A DNA stretch of 64,000 bases from an uncultured Desulfobacteraceae bacterium (GCA_937982505.1 CALJLV010000066.1:1-64000), one strand, 5' to 3'. Shown: positions 42,901-50,897, counted from the first letter of the stretch. Made by a program: numbers and translations. The notes: generated by a model from the letters alone, not told the origin.

Positions 42901-44653
42901 GCTGCTGGTCACCGGCGGGGCCCGGGGGATCGCCTGCGCCATTCTCCAGCGCCTGGCGGAGCGCTGGCGCGGCGAACTGTCGATTTTCGGGCGCAGCGAG
43001 ATCGGGCCGGAAGATCCGGAGCTGGCGGCGGCCGGGGACGAGGCGGCGATGATTTCCATCCTGCGCCGGCGCCATCCGGAGGCCAAGCCGGTGGACCTCA
43101 GGCGCCTGGCGGCCATGGGGCTGGCGGCCCGGCAGTCCCGGGACAACCTGGAGAAACTGCGCCAGGCCGGGGTCCGGGTGCGCTACCGGACCGTGGACGT
43201 CACCGACGCCGAAGCGGTGGCCAAGGCCCTGGAGGACGAGCCGAAGATCGACGTCCTGATCCATGCCGCCGGCCTGGAGGAGAGCCAGCCGCTGGCCAAA
43301 AAGAGCTTGTCTCAATTTACCCGGGTTTTCGACACCAAGGCGGCCGGGATGAAGCATTTGCTCCAGGCGCTGGAGAATCACCGCCTGCGCAGCGTCATCG
43401 GTTTTTCCTCGGTCACCGCTCGCCTGGGCAACGCCGGCCAGGCCGACTACACCGCGGCCAACGACATGCTGGGGCGCATGCTCCAGCGTTTTCAGCAACA
43501 TCACCCGGAAACCGTCTGCAAGGCCCTGGCCTGGACCGCCTGGGACGGCGCCGGCATGGCCGCCCGCGAAACGGTGCGCCGGGTGCTCTCCGAGCGAGGG
43601 CTGACGTTTCTGCCCCTGGCCCGGGGGGTGGCCTTCTTCATCGACGAGCTGGCGGACGCGACAGCGCCCGAAGCGGTCTTCACCGGCCTGGACCGGACCA
43701 TGGACCCCGACGGCCTGCTGGACGGGCCGGCGCCCTTCATCGACCGCCAGGTGAGACGGACCGCCCGGGAAGCGGTCTTCCAGCGCACCCTGGAGTTGAA
43801 TCGTGACCGCTTCCTGGACGATCACACCCGGGCCGGGGTGCCGATTTTTCTCGGGGCCACGGGCATCGAGGCCATGGCCGAGGCAGCGGTGCTGCACGAC
43901 GGCCGGGGCCGGGTGGCGGTGGCGCTGAGCGATTTTCACATCCCTTACGGGATCAAGCTGCTCAAGGGGCGGCCCAAACCCATCGAGATCAGCGCCTGCC
44001 AAGATGGGGACAATGCTTACCGCTGCGCCATCGATTCCTACTTCGTGGATCCTACCGGCCGCCGCACGGGGGAGGCCAAGCGGCACTTCGAGGGCCGTTT
44101 CGAGCTGGCCGAGCGCTGGCCCCGGGCGCCGCGGGTCCAATGGCCCGATCTGCCACGGCCGGCGGCCCCCGAGGACGTCCAGGCCCTGCTCTACCATCCC
44201 CGGCGTCTGTTCATGGACGGGCTCTTTCGCACCGTCACCGCCGCGGACGGCTTCGACGGCCAGCGCCTGCTGGTGCGCATCGCCCACCCCGGGCCGCGCG
44301 AGTTTTTCGCCGGCGTGAGCGCGCCGCGCTTCGCCACCGACGTTCAGCTCATCGACGCCATGTTCCAGACCGGCGGCATGCTCGAGGTGCTCACCAGCGG
44401 GGACATCGTGCTGCCGTACAACATCGGCCGCCTGCGCTGGTACGGCCCCCCCCGGCGCGGCGTGACCTATCGCTGCCTCACCGAGCGGATCGGCAGCGGG
44501 GAAAAAACGATCACCTACCGGCTGACCCTGGCCGGTGAAGACGATCGGGCCGTGGTGGCGATCGAGGGCTTCGAGATGGTCAAGGTGGACCGACTGCGGC
44601 CCGAGGACCGCATCGCCGAGCGGCTGGTGGGGGATTTACTCAAGGCATCCTGA
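33947..44653 (+). CDS. Single-chain PUFA/secondary-lipid synthase-like megasynthase
   Basis: Iterative type I fatty-acid/polyketide synthase of 3,568 aa. Order: an FMN-barrel-like region (1-330); a PfaD/nitronate-monooxygenase-like barrel (336-~650; YPIVQGPMANVSD, EGAEAGGHVG); KS1 with Cys908, His1044, His1080; KS2 with Cys1386 but DVFGVAN and KTEFGYF replacing both His motifs; AT with GHSLGEI Ser1752; an Ala/Pro linker; KS3 with Cys2299 (GACAST) and late SHE and GHT histidines; a second linker; one ACP (DLGIDTVK, Thr2670 at the usual Ser); KR (GGARGIA, SSV, Tyr3168); and a C-terminal hot-dog dehydratase-like domain with His3293 (DDH). This merges PfaA-D-type functions into one chain. Product unknown, plausibly an unusual lipid or polyene. 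No phosphopantetheinyl transferase is seen. Start chosen by AGGAG; a TTG at 33893 is in frame. Confidence 0.87.
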   Translation: MFIRLIPAKFPLMVYNPPAVSAVDYLSAVHRAGALPVLDTEFLDTASVLAAVAELSGRRVVFGMRLMAHQRDLLARMRQASPKGLDTVVLAYRRPEELKDLDLAASPWHRLIEVRDLELETLLRPLHPHGLVVRGHEAPGRVAAVSSFILMQAYLGAGGWPVVVHGGVGWFTAAGLLAAGASGLVLDDQLYLCTESPLAPGFKARMARLEEKDTVIVDTGSEGPCRVFAQLGTRVVKELKAMEAEAAENPEAAARLQEALIAQITPLDDPAADPAQSLFPLGQDAVLAKYFAGRGEDLQQVIENFLIDTGARLADIDDHDPLAADSPLARCHGTRYPIVQGPMANVSDKGAFARAVLEAGALPFLAMGSLPPHLSEAMLANETEGLARFGAGLIGIEALNHGLPEHLEQVRRHRVPFALIAGGVPAQVRALEADGIATYLHTPSLAMLENAIAGGCRRFVFEGAEAGGHVGHLSSLVLWELATARLSAQTDAVLAEQTLIFAGGIGTAFGSHFVSGLASHLSRRGAKIGIQVGSAYLFTEEIVATGAITALYQKVVCDERCTLVMGRTVGLAARTVPTPFSRRIVAEEYRRLREKMPLTARKEAFERDNIGALLIGAKAFCPDFERLGKAAGEACLTYFEEEDQYQRGNFMVGEALAFAAAPYAIADLHARLMGGKQDLADRLNRLELATAPDGQLNDEIAVVGMGCILPEAADPGSLWRLILDRRGAIGPMPAERLDPDLYHDPDRSAPDKSYSRIAGVVDDFGFDGDRFGYTPEKAARLSRSQQMVLQAAYQAVADAGLLDAEDHLFQALRARTSVIVGSCLGNELSSALHLKYALPEIRALLEQVDAFRDLSPDERQALVDALRQGLSNGSPYEPVHGVALNMEAARIAHHLGATGRSYAVDAACATSLAALDCGVKELATGLCDLAVVGGVNTNLAPESFVGFCKMGALSATGSFPFDERADGFVLGEGAAVVVLKRFRDARRDGDRIYGIIRAVGSGSDGKGKAIAAPSAKGQAMTLKRCLEGARRPVDPADVGFIEAHGTGTRMGDLVELETLKKVYGGEKPTGISSIKSQIGHLLGGAGMAGLIKALLALTHRTLPPNGGFQRLGAKHDLSGSGLFIVADAAPWEAPDGKPRLAAVSAYGFGGINYHLVVAEDSAAARPLPRRIFADPGFDPDEGRIVVCGLGTVLPGAADVDGFWQRLGQGAPRLRPMPAERFDNRAYAAEPADSPAHIPMVSAGIVDDYRFDHARFRIPPAAARFIDRAQQFALDAAGQAIAAAGLDPRLETGNRVAVILGTLAGEKYVENILRTRIPLLERLIRQADGVDPRAAAAIAAQLAERMRSRYLPNTEDTIPGLLSNIVSARASKHFGLNGANFTVDASCASATVAVDLAIRGLQTGDYEAAIAGGVDCNLLPGTLLAFKRLGLISDGECRIFDHQAKGYVMSEGAAVLVLATLGYARRHDLPVLAEISAMGFDASAPAHLLSPSPEAYSEAMRRCYNQVPVLPADVAHLDVFGVANPFFDALEAHAAAQIFPRPVGFGNVKTEFGYFKAANPAVVLAKLALMASRRRLLPFFGHRPETTIVEKDAVLVARRQIEDIPPGRPIHLAANVNGIGGNHGHVLVSTLPAHLAPATQSVAHPPDSVAVGAWQPVENGLAILFSGQGAQYPGMMADIYRARPEVRAAMDRGETIFAARRGRSLLEMMFDPRGAEALNRTETTQPAVFLAGAALWDLLAARGLRPDYLVGHSLGEITALYAAGALAFEDAMALVIERGRLMQLAAERHPGKIMVVFEDAAQVAERIRAAGVADVRVTNKNSRRQTAVCGPREAMEAFGRYLKTQGVVGKVLPLSGAFHTPLMAEAATGLEQFLAGIALRPQGLARVVANATGTPYPEDPAAAKTLLVRQIVSPVEFVASVEGLHRAGCRALVEVGPGRLLANLVKDIPLEAVDSWPLIDPKAGAAASLAKALERLAREDRIRPLPAAAAPAPAAAPLETPPAPVGEGDPGFQAFLAQNSDRVRLLLEAEYERHRREQALTDLERFGFCGQPIVIAGASVGLPGTGNKVFNDNNFDKLLAGRNFIEPLTRDEKERILDMNITRVFKEADGSARLVNITRIEEVIQLAGKLGYFNLKSEYGIEADYDITIALSIAAGIEALHDARIPLVQQFRDTSSGAQIPDGYGLPAEMQGTTGVILTSLFPGFETLIDQMNNYYYNKFYVKPYKDLEKIYYHLMESVRDEEIKEQITDWFFKIKERRKRYGNYKFNRNLLFDVVPLGSAHFAQLIRAKGPNMQMSGACASTTQAIGVAEDWIRTGRCERVVIIGGEAATSPVQSPWIASGFLAMGAATVKNVVEEAAKPFDAERNGTILGSGAVGLVVERADTVAARGLAGQAEILGTRIGNSAYHGTRIDVAHVAGEMQRFVADVERRHGLRPADYAPQMVFMSHETFTPARGGSAEAEVEALRRTFPDDYRQIVITNTKGFTGHTLGAAIEDAVLVKALQQRRVPPIANLNRVPEAFADLKFSTGQTGDFQYGLHFSAGFGSHFAFLMLRRIEEKAAAGNPVYTRWLRRVTGLPDPVPVVSNHTLVVEGGPPPPARPRPAAEAAPAKAEPAPAAPSRAAAAQAPPTAPEAGQDVVAAVQRIIAEQTGYTVDMLDAGLDLEADLGIDTVKQVETFGRISRHFELAVPEDLRLAELNTIDKIAGYIRLQLGGAAAVPAEGETAVAVAAEDAVQSEAAPVDGGTPAVLRFEPRVTVLEDLPPTVAGALADRKLLVTCDRHGLWQRVATRLGQAGARLVTLGQGGALDYGCDFLDAAETAAVVDRALADHPDLNGLVHLMPVDAFLDGGSGESAAEIAVAVKSFFAALQVLQPRLVEDGLVAAVSFNSVVFAYGREDRAVYPAFAGMAGLLKTVAREIPTARVKVVDLAADDAAAILDQAAEALAVEMGASDRRVEVGYSNGRRFGLCLLPAAPAGDGALIADGDTLLVTGGARGIACAILQRLAERWRGELSIFGRSEIGPEDPELAAAGDEAAMISILRRRHPEAKPVDLRRLAAMGLAARQSRDNLEKLRQAGVRVRYRTVDVTDAEAVAKALEDEPKIDVLIHAAGLEESQPLAKKSLSQFTRVFDTKAAGMKHLLQALENHRLRSVIGFSSVTARLGNAGQADYTAANDMLGRMLQRFQQHHPETVCKALAWTAWDGAGMAARETVRRVLSERGLTFLPLARGVAFFIDELADATAPEAVFTGLDRTMDPDGLLDGPAPFIDRQVRRTAREAVFQRTLELNRDRFLDDHTRAGVPIFLGATGIEAMAEAAVLHDGRGRVAVALSDFHIPYGIKLLKGRPKPIEISACQDGDNAYRCAIDSYFVDPTGRRTGEAKRHFEGRFELAERWPRAPRVQWPDLPRPAAPEDVQALLYHPRRLFMDGLFRTVTAADGFDGQRLLVRIAHPGPREFFAGVSAPRFATDVQLIDAMFQTGGMLEVLTSGDIVLPYNIGRLRWYGPPRRGVTYRCLTERIGSGEKTITYRLTLAGEDDRAVVAIEGFEMVKVDRLRPEDRIAERLVGDLLKAS

Positions 44654-44805
44654 AGATGATCGAACATCTATCCACAGTCGGCCGGATTGTCAAAACCGCG
44701 ATGATGGGATAATTGGATGGACGCAACAATCGCGATGACCGTGATGCGCCAGACGCCATTGCCGGTTTTGGATCCAGGGCCTGGCGGGCGGCGGGAGAAA
44801 CCGAG
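44654..44805 (+). other. Intergenic spacer after megasynthase
   Basis: 152 bases with no convincing gene, T-rich terminator or strong promoter. An in-frame TTG at 44713 could extend the TAXI protein, but the added 31 residues look non-native and no ribosome site precedes it. Confidence 0.5.
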
Positions 44806-45906
44806 ATGGATGCGATGCGCAACGATGATGCGGCCGAAGCCACCTCCCGTGGCGCTATCAGCCCCCGGCACCGCCCGACGGCCGTTTGCCGGACGCTCGC
44901 GGCCATCGAAAAGCGGCTGCACCCGGCCCTGCTGGCAGCGCTGTTTCTGCTTTTCACGGCCGCCGACGCCCAGGCCAACCCGCCGCTGCGGCTGTTTCGC
45001 ATCGGCACGGGCGGCGCCACCGGCGTCTATTATCCCGTGGGCAAGCTCATTGCCTTGGGCTTGACTGGAGACCAGGCCGCCGGCGGGGCCCATTTTGAAG
45101 AGAATCGCGGAATTCCCGGATACATCGGGGTGGCGCAACACTCGGCCGGCTCTGTGGAAAACGTGCGCGCCGTTATCCGGGGCGACATCGAGGCCGGACT
45201 GGTCCAGGCCGACGTGGCGGCGATGGCCAGCAGGGGCGAGCAGCACTTCCGCCTTGAACCCGCCCCATCCCTGCGCGCCATTGCCAGCCTCTATCCGGAA
45301 AAGCTGCAAATCGTCACCCGCGCCGACGCCGCCATCGGCCGCATCCAGGATTTCAAGGGAAAGCGCATCTCCATCGATGAGCCCGGGTCCGGCACCCTGG
45401 CGGTGATGCAGATCGTTTTGGCCGCCCACGGACTGCACGAGACCGATTTTTCGGCGGTCTACCTCAAGCCCGTCTTCACGCTCGAGAAAATGATCCGCGG
45501 CGACTTGGACGGGTTTACCATGATGGCCGGCGTTCCCATGGCGGCAGTGTCCCAGCTGGCCCCGGTCGAGCTGTTCATGGTGCCCGTCGACCCGGAAGCG
45601 GCCGCGCGGATCCACGCCCAAACCGCCTATCTGGTTCCCGGCACCATCCCGAAGGGGGTTTACCCGGGCGTTGGCGACACACCGACCCTTGAAGTCTATG
45701 CCCTGATGGTGGTCGCCGCATCCTGCGACCCGGAGCTGGTGTACCGGGCGACCCGATGTCTGTGGAGCGCGCGCACCGCCAGATTGCTCGAGCAGGGTCA
45801 CCCCCAGGGGGCGGTCATTACCCTGGACAACGCCCTGAAAGGTATTTCGATTCCCCTGCACGAAGGCGCCGAACGCTTTTACCGCGAAAATGGGCGGCTG
45901 CCCTAG
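44806..45906 (+). CDS. TAXI-family solute-binding protein
   Basis: Exported substrate-binding protein of 366 aa. A long N-region precedes the signal segment LHPALLAALFLLFTAADAQA. The mature part begins LRLFRIGTGGATGVYYPVGKLIA, the TAXI-family signature, with ENVRAVIRGDIEAGLVQADVA and DFKGKRISIDEPGSGTLAVMQIVL further on. TAXI proteins usually feed TRAP transporters (glutamate-like or C4 substrates). No DctQM permease gene is present in this window. Instead the gene ends 16 bases before a membrane histidine kinase, suggesting a sensing role. ATG 44806 has GGGAG eight bases upstream. Confidence 0.85.
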   Translation: MDAMRNDDAAEATSRGAISPRHRPTAVCRTLAAIEKRLHPALLAALFLLFTAADAQANPPLRLFRIGTGGATGVYYPVGKLIALGLTGDQAAGGAHFEENRGIPGYIGVAQHSAGSVENVRAVIRGDIEAGLVQADVAAMASRGEQHFRLEPAPSLRAIASLYPEKLQIVTRADAAIGRIQDFKGKRISIDEPGSGTLAVMQIVLAAHGLHETDFSAVYLKPVFTLEKMIRGDLDGFTMMAGVPMAAVSQLAPVELFMVPVDPEAAARIHAQTAYLVPGTIPKGVYPGVGDTPTLEVYALMVVAASCDPELVYRATRCLWSARTARLLEQGHPQGAVITLDNALKGISIPLHEGAERFYRENGRLP

Positions 45907-45922
45907 AAGCGGCCGAAAGGCG

Positions 45923-48142
45923 ATGAAACGGTCCGTCCCGCTGCTGCAGTTTTTCCCCTGGATCGGCATGATCCTGGTGGTCGCCGTGGTGGCGGCCACC
46001 GGCATTTGGACCAATGTCGCCCTGCGGTTGCTGGAAAAAGATATTCCCGACAACCTCCTGCAGGAGCTCAACGACCTGTCCATCTCCCTGGGGCATCTTT
46101 CCCAGGCGGCGGCGCTGGCGGAGGTGGCCCGGGTTTCGTCGAACGCCCGCCAACTGGAAAATCTCCGGCGCCAGATCGAAGTGGTCTACGCCAGCGTCCT
46201 GAACCTGCGCGAATCCTATGTCTTTGACAACATGATCCAGGCATCGGCCTTTCACGCCGCCGTCGCGCCGGCCATCACCGATGTGCAGGGCTGGCTTGCC
46301 AAAGGCATTTCGGGATACGACCCGGAATCGGAAACCACCGTTGCCATCGTCCATGCGCGCATCGGCGAAGCCGCCACCAAGGCCCGGACCCTGTATCGAC
46401 AATCCTTTGAAACCGCCCGGGACATCCTCCATCGGCAGCGCATCCGTCTCGAACATTTCCTGTTCGTCGTCAACCTGATGTTCATCCTCACCATCACGAT
46501 CACGGTGCTGCTGGTGGCCCTGATGATCCACCAGCAGCGGTTGCGCCGACGCGAGATGCAGCACCACGAAGCCCTCCGGGAGGCCCGCCAATCGCTTCAG
46601 CAGGGCGAGGAACTGCAGCGCCGGCTGGTGGCGGCCCTGCCCGATGGGGTGATTCGCACCGACCTGGACGGCACGATCCGATTCATCAACGACGTCGCGG
46701 TGACCTTGAGCGGCTACCGGAAATCCGAGCTTCTCGGAAAAAATATGCTGACCTTCATCGCCGAAACGGACCGGCAGCGGGCCGTGGAAAACGCCTTTCT
46801 GATGATGGCGCGCCCGCTGGGTCCCATCGCCTACAGTCTGGTGATGCAAAACGGAATGCCGCGGCGTTTCGAGGTCAACGGCGAAGTGCTGCGCAACCCG
46901 GACGGCACCGCTTTCGGCATGGTCTATGTCTGCCGGGACATCAGCGACCGGGAACGTCTCATCGAAGAGCGCCGCCAACTTCAGGAACGGCTCCATCGCG
47001 CCGAGAAGATGGAAGCTCTAGGAACTCTGGCGGGCGGTGTGGCCCATGACCTGAACAACGTCCTGGGGGTGCTGGTGGGCTACTCGGAGCTGATGCTGAT
47101 GGACATCGCCGAAAACGATCCGCTGCGCAGGCATGTCACCCACATCCTCGATTCGGGGCAGCGGGGCGCGGCGATCATTCAGGATCTGTTGACCCTGGCC
47201 AGACGCGGAGTGGCCGTGGGAACCGTGGTGGATCTCAACGCCCTGGTGCGCCAAAGCCTCGAAACGCCTGAATTCCGCAAGTTGAAGACCACTTTCCCCC
47301 AGGTCGACATCCGCACCGAACTGGACCCGGAACTGCTCCATATCAAAGGATCACCGGTGCATTTGACCAAGACCGTCCTGAACCTGGTCCTCAACGCCGT
47401 GGAAGCCATCGAGGGAACCGGACAGGTGACCATCGGCACCGAAAACCGCTATCTGGATCGTCCCGTGGGCGGTTACGACGCCATGAAGGAAGGCGACTAC
47501 GTGGTGCTCAAGGTCAGCGACAGCGGCCAGGGCATCGCCGAGAAGGATCTGGCCAAGATCTTCGAGCCCTTCTACACCAAGAAAGTCATGGGGCGCAGCG
47601 GCACCGGTCTCGGTCTGGCCGTGGTCTGGGGAACCGTCAAGGACCATGACGGCGGTGTGGACGTGCAAAGCCGCATCGGCGGCGGGACCACCTTCACCCT
47701 CTATTTCCCGGCCACCCGGGAAACAATCCCCCGGCCTGAAGCACCGATTCCGGCCGAGACTTACGCCGGCAGAAGAGAATCGATCCTCGTGGTGGATGAT
47801 GTCGTCTCCCAGCGGGAGCTGGCCCGACAGATGCTGGAAAAAATCGGCTACCGGGTCGAAACCGCTCCCGGCGGGCAGGAGGCGGTGGATCTGCTTGCCG
47901 CCGGCCGGAGATTTGACCTCGTGATGCTGGACATGATCATGGATCCCGGCATCGACGGGCTGGAAACCTACCGGCGCCTCCACGGCCTCCGGCCCGACCA
48001 GAAGACCGTCATCGTCAGCGGTTTTTCCGAAAGCGACCGGGTCAAGGCAGCCCAGGCCCTGGGCGCCGGTCCCTACGTGCGCAAACCCTATCGGCTCGAA
48101 CGCCTCGCAGCGGTGATCCGCCAGGTTCTCGACCAGGGTTGA
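45923..48142 (+). CDS. Membrane hybrid sensor histidine kinase (PAS, HisKA, HATPase, receiver)
   Basis: Inner-membrane signalling protein of 739 aa. Helix 1 (VPLLQFFPWIGMILVVAVVAATGIW), a ~150-residue periplasmic helical sensor and helix 2 (LFVVNLMFILTITITVLLVALMIH) are followed by a PAS domain (LVAALPDGVIRTDLDGTIRFIND). The kinase core has His375 in GGVAHDLNNVLG, N-box NLVLNAVEAI and G-boxes DSGQGIAEKD and GRSGTGLGLAVVWG. A C-terminal receiver carries Asp670 (VMLDMIMD). There is no separate response regulator next to it, so its output partner is unknown. The start at 45923 was chosen over 45890 because AAAGG precedes it and the first helix follows directly. Confidence 0.9.
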   Translation: MKRSVPLLQFFPWIGMILVVAVVAATGIWTNVALRLLEKDIPDNLLQELNDLSISLGHLSQAAALAEVARVSSNARQLENLRRQIEVVYASVLNLRESYVFDNMIQASAFHAAVAPAITDVQGWLAKGISGYDPESETTVAIVHARIGEAATKARTLYRQSFETARDILHRQRIRLEHFLFVVNLMFILTITITVLLVALMIHQQRLRRREMQHHEALREARQSLQQGEELQRRLVAALPDGVIRTDLDGTIRFINDVAVTLSGYRKSELLGKNMLTFIAETDRQRAVENAFLMMARPLGPIAYSLVMQNGMPRRFEVNGEVLRNPDGTAFGMVYVCRDISDRERLIEERRQLQERLHRAEKMEALGTLAGGVAHDLNNVLGVLVGYSELMLMDIAENDPLRRHVTHILDSGQRGAAIIQDLLTLARRGVAVGTVVDLNALVRQSLETPEFRKLKTTFPQVDIRTELDPELLHIKGSPVHLTKTVLNLVLNAVEAIEGTGQVTIGTENRYLDRPVGGYDAMKEGDYVVLKVSDSGQGIAEKDLAKIFEPFYTKKVMGRSGTGLGLAVVWGTVKDHDGGVDVQSRIGGGTTFTLYFPATRETIPRPEAPIPAETYAGRRESILVVDDVVSQRELARQMLEKIGYRVETAPGGQEAVDLLAAGRRFDLVMLDMIMDPGIDGLETYRRLHGLRPDQKTVIVSGFSESDRVKAAQALGAGPYVRKPYRLERLAAVIRQVLDQG

Positions 48143-48284
48143 TGGCGACTTTCCCGGACCGGGGCCGCCCGGAAGAAAACGGGGGCGTCCTGGATTGGGA
48201 CGTTGCCGGACCGCCCCCCGACCCCACATCGCCTCATTCAGCAAGACAACAGCGCGCCAAGACGTTTCCGGCGCATCCGGGCGG

Positions 48285-49634
48285 CTATCGCCGGGCAGGA
48301 CCCGCGGGCGCGTCGAAACGCCGGTCCTCCCAGTGCATGTAGCCGAGGATGGCGCGGACGACGGCCTGGCGCATCACCCCCGGCGGCCAGGGAAGGGTGC
48401 GCCGGTTGACGAAGAACACCTCGGTGAGGTCGGTCTTGCGCTGCAGCACCATGTCCGCCAGGGTTTGGCCGTTGAGGTGGGTCAGGCTGACACCGTGGCC
48501 CACGCAGCCGAGACTGTAGACCACGTTCCGGTCGCCGAGGTAGCCCAGGGCCGGCGCCATGTCCAGCGGCACCGACACCGGTCCGCCCCATTCGTGGGTG
48601 AAGCGGATGTCTTTCAGGGCCGGAAAGAGCCGGCGCACGTCTTCTTTCAGACCCGCGAAGGTCGGCGGGTCGAGGTCGCGGTCCATGTCCTCACCCGTGG
48701 CGAGGGAGACGTCCCGGCCGCCCATGAGCAGCCGGTTGTCCGCCGTCAGGCGATAGTAGTGGACCAGGTTGCGCGCGTCCTCGATCCCCTGGCGGTTGCG
48801 CCAGCCGATGGCCTCGAAGTGCGCCTCCGTCAGCGGTTCGGTGAGTACGATATGGGTCCAGACCGGGATCTGCTTGCGCCGCAGGGCGGGAAAGCAGTGC
48901 GACCAGGCGTTGGTGGCCATGACGAGCCGCTCGGCGCGCACCCGCCCCCCGGGAGTGGAAAGGGTGATGCCCCCCGGATGCCGTTGGATCTCGGCCACCG
49001 GGCTGTTTTCGTAGAAAACGACCCCCATGCGGACCAAAAGGTCCTTCCAGCTCCAGGCGAGTTTGGCCGGGTTGAGGATCCCGCAGCGCGGCTCCCACCA
49101 GGCGCCCAGGTACAGAGGACTGCGGACCTCCGCGGCCAACCGGTGGGCATCGATCCACTCGATGCCCTCCAGGCCGAGACGATGGGCCAGCGCGATCTCC
49201 TCCTGGATGCGCCGCTTGTACTTCTCCGAGGTGGCCACCCGCAGAAAGCCGGGGTGCTCGTAGTCGCAGTCGAGACCGAGTTCGGTCACCCGGGCGCGCA
49301 GAAGGTCCACGGCCCGTTCCATGTAGTGGTGGGCCTCCCGGGCCTTCTCTTTGCCGAAGCGCAGGGCGGTGATGCCCAGGGTCAGACCGAAGAGGGTCAT
49401 GTTGAAGCCGCCGTTTCGGCCGCTGGCGCCGAAACCGATCACCTGGCCCTCCAGGATGGCGACCCGCAGGCTCGGCTCTGCCCGCTTGAGGTGGTAGGCC
49501 GTCGAAAGACCGGTGAACCCGCCGCCGATGATGGCCACGTCGACTTCGAGGTCAGCACCCAGGGATGGACCCGGGGTGTAGTCGCGCGTGGTGAGCCAGA
49601 AGCTTTTTTCGCGGAAGTTCTCTTGCTTCATCAT
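48285..49634 (-). CDS. FAD-dependent amine/amino-acid oxidoreductase (DadA/PuuB-like)
   Basis: Flavoprotein of the DAO superfamily, 449 aa. The FAD fold is [33 protein letters not shown], followed by [10 protein letters not shown], a typical DAO loop. [10 protein letters not shown] and the C-terminal [23 protein letters not shown] line the flavin. The [11 protein letters not shown] and SGRNGG combination resembles gamma-glutamylputrescine oxidase and related amine oxidases. In an anaerobe it more likely works as a dehydrogenase donating electrons to the adjacent Fe-S protein. Start MM at 49634, second Met at 49631. It is 83 bases after the ferredoxin-like gene, the last gene of the leftward series. 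Confidence 0.85.
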   Translation of the reverse strand: MMKQENFREKSFWLTTRDYTPGPSLGADLEVDVAIIGGGFTGLSTAYHLKRAEPSLRVAILEGQVIGFGASGRNGGFNMTLFGLTLGITALRFGKEKAREAHHYMERAVDLLRARVTELGLDCDYEHPGFLRVATSEKYKRRIQEEIALAHRLGLEGIEWIDAHRLAAEVRSPLYLGAWWEPRCGILNPAKLAWSWKDLLVRMGVVFYENSPVAEIQRHPGGITLSTPGGRVRAERLVMATNAWSHCFPALRRKQIPVWTHIVLTEPLTEAHFEAIGWRNRQGIEDARNLVHYYRLTADNRLLMGGRDVSLATGEDMDRDLDPPTFAGLKEDVRRLFPALKDIRFTHEWGGPVSVPLDMAPALGYLGDRNVVYSLGCVGHGVSLTHLNGQTLADMVLQRKTDLTEVFFVNRRTLPWPPGVMRQAVVRAILGYMHWEDRRFDAPAGPARR

Positions 49635-49717
49635 CTGCCCGGTTCCTTGTCCTGTTGGTCGGGTAAAACCGCAGCTCGAACGACCTGTTGCCGCCGTCCC
49701 GTCGCCCGGCAGCCGGC

Positions 49718-50779
49718 CTAGATCTTGCCGCGCTCCACGGCGATGTTGAGGTAGGTTTCCATTCCGCTCTTGGGCGGCACGTAGATGGCCTCCTCGGCCT
49801 TGCGCTCCAGGCCCATGGCCTCGGTGGGGCAGGTGGTGACGCACAGACCGCAGCCGATGCAGCGGTCCAGGTCGATGACCGCCACGTCGGCCGGCACCGC
49901 GATGGCCTCCATCTGGCAGCGCTCCACGCAGGTGCCGCAGCCGGTGCACAATGCCTCGTCCACCACGGCGAAGTAATTGCTCTGAACCGCCTCGGCCGGC
50001 TTGGGCTGGAGCTTGAGCGAGCGCAGCACCCCGCAGCAGTCCCCGCAGCACGAGCACATCCCCCCCACCTTCTGGGAGTTGAAGGGCTGCATCACCAGGC
50101 CGGCTTCCTGGCTTCGCTGGGCGACGGTCTTGGCCTCCTCGACCGTGATATAGCGGCCCATGCCGTTTTCCACGTAGTAGTCGGCGTGCGAGCCGAAGAC
50201 CATGCAGGCCTCCAGGGGCTTGTCGCAGCCGCGGCCGTTGAGATGGGCCGTCTTGCGGCAGATGCAGTCGGCCACGGCGATGGTCTTCTGGCTTTCCAAA
50301 ATGTCGAGCACGTCGTCGTAGGGGGCCACGGGCCACTTGGCCACCAGTTCGCGGTGGACCGGTACGGTGCGCATCACCGGGGTCCGGTTGGCCTGGATGG
50401 TGCGCCCGAAGGCGAGCTGGTAGTACGCCTCCATGTCCCGGGCCGTCTCGGCGTCGATACGCGGCAGCTGGAACTCGAAGATCCCCACCACGTAGGGGAC
50501 GGCGGCGTACTTGACCGCGTCGGGCCGCCGCAGCCGGAACAGAAGCCCCTTTCTGGCCATGGCTTCCATCTGCTCGGCCACCTCGTCCCCGGGCCGGTTC
50601 AGCCGCCCGGCCACCTGGGCCGGGGTTTCCAGCATGGGGGTCATCTCCAGGAAAAAGGCGGCCTCCTCCGGAGAAAAGAGGCGCTGCAGGATCCGCATCT
50701 CGACCTTCTGTTCAGTCTCGGGAAAACCGGTGGCCAGGTCGTCCAGGCGCTGGCGCAGTCGCTCGTACACGTCGTTCAT
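49718..50779 (-). CDS. 4Fe-4S ferredoxin-domain protein with Cys-rich centre
   Basis: Soluble Fe-S protein of 353 aa. Residues ~30-95 look like a winged-helix module ([25 protein letters not shown]). The centre has [16 protein letters not shown] and the unusual cluster [14 protein letters not shown]. Two C-terminal [4Fe-4S] ferredoxin motifs follow: [16 protein letters not shown] and [16 protein letters not shown]. The family is frequent in sulfate reducers, where its role is unclear; electron transfer or redox sensing are both possible. AGGAGA precedes ATG 50779. An earlier in-frame start at 50818 is less likely. Upstream lies a 118-base gap with a short intergenic repeat. Confidence 0.82.
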   Translation of the reverse strand: MNDVYERLRQRLDDLATGFPETEQKVEMRILQRLFSPEEAAFFLEMTPMLETPAQVAGRLNRPGDEVAEQMEAMARKGLLFRLRRPDAVKYAAVPYVVGIFEFQLPRIDAETARDMEAYYQLAFGRTIQANRTPVMRTVPVHRELVAKWPVAPYDDVLDILESQKTIAVADCICRKTAHLNGRGCDKPLEACMVFGSHADYYVENGMGRYITVEEAKTVAQRSQEAGLVMQPFNSQKVGGMCSCCGDCCGVLRSLKLQPKPAEAVQSNYFAVVDEALCTGCGTCVERCQMEAIAVPADVAVIDLDRCIGCGLCVTTCPTEAMGLERKAEEAIYVPPKSGMETYLNIAVERGKI

Positions 50780-50855
50780 CGTCTGTCTCCTGTCTGGGGT
50801 AAGGGGCCTGTGCCGCAAGATGGATTATTGGGGTGATGAGGCTGCCTCATCCGTC

Positions 50856-50895
50856 GTCATCCCGAGCGCCGGCGAGGGACCTGCGCAGGCCAGGG
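50856..50895. repeat. Short intergenic palindromic repeat (GTCATCCCGAG type)
   Basis: The segment starts GTCATCCCGAGCGCCGG and contains an imperfect TCCC/GGGA dyad followed by the perfect palindrome CCTGCGCAGG (50880-50889). It abuts the stop codon of the kinase-like gene at 50898. This GTCATCCCG-start style is a common dispersed bacterial repeat. A related element occurs at 57237-57266. Confidence 0.6.
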
Positions 50896-50897
50896 GT

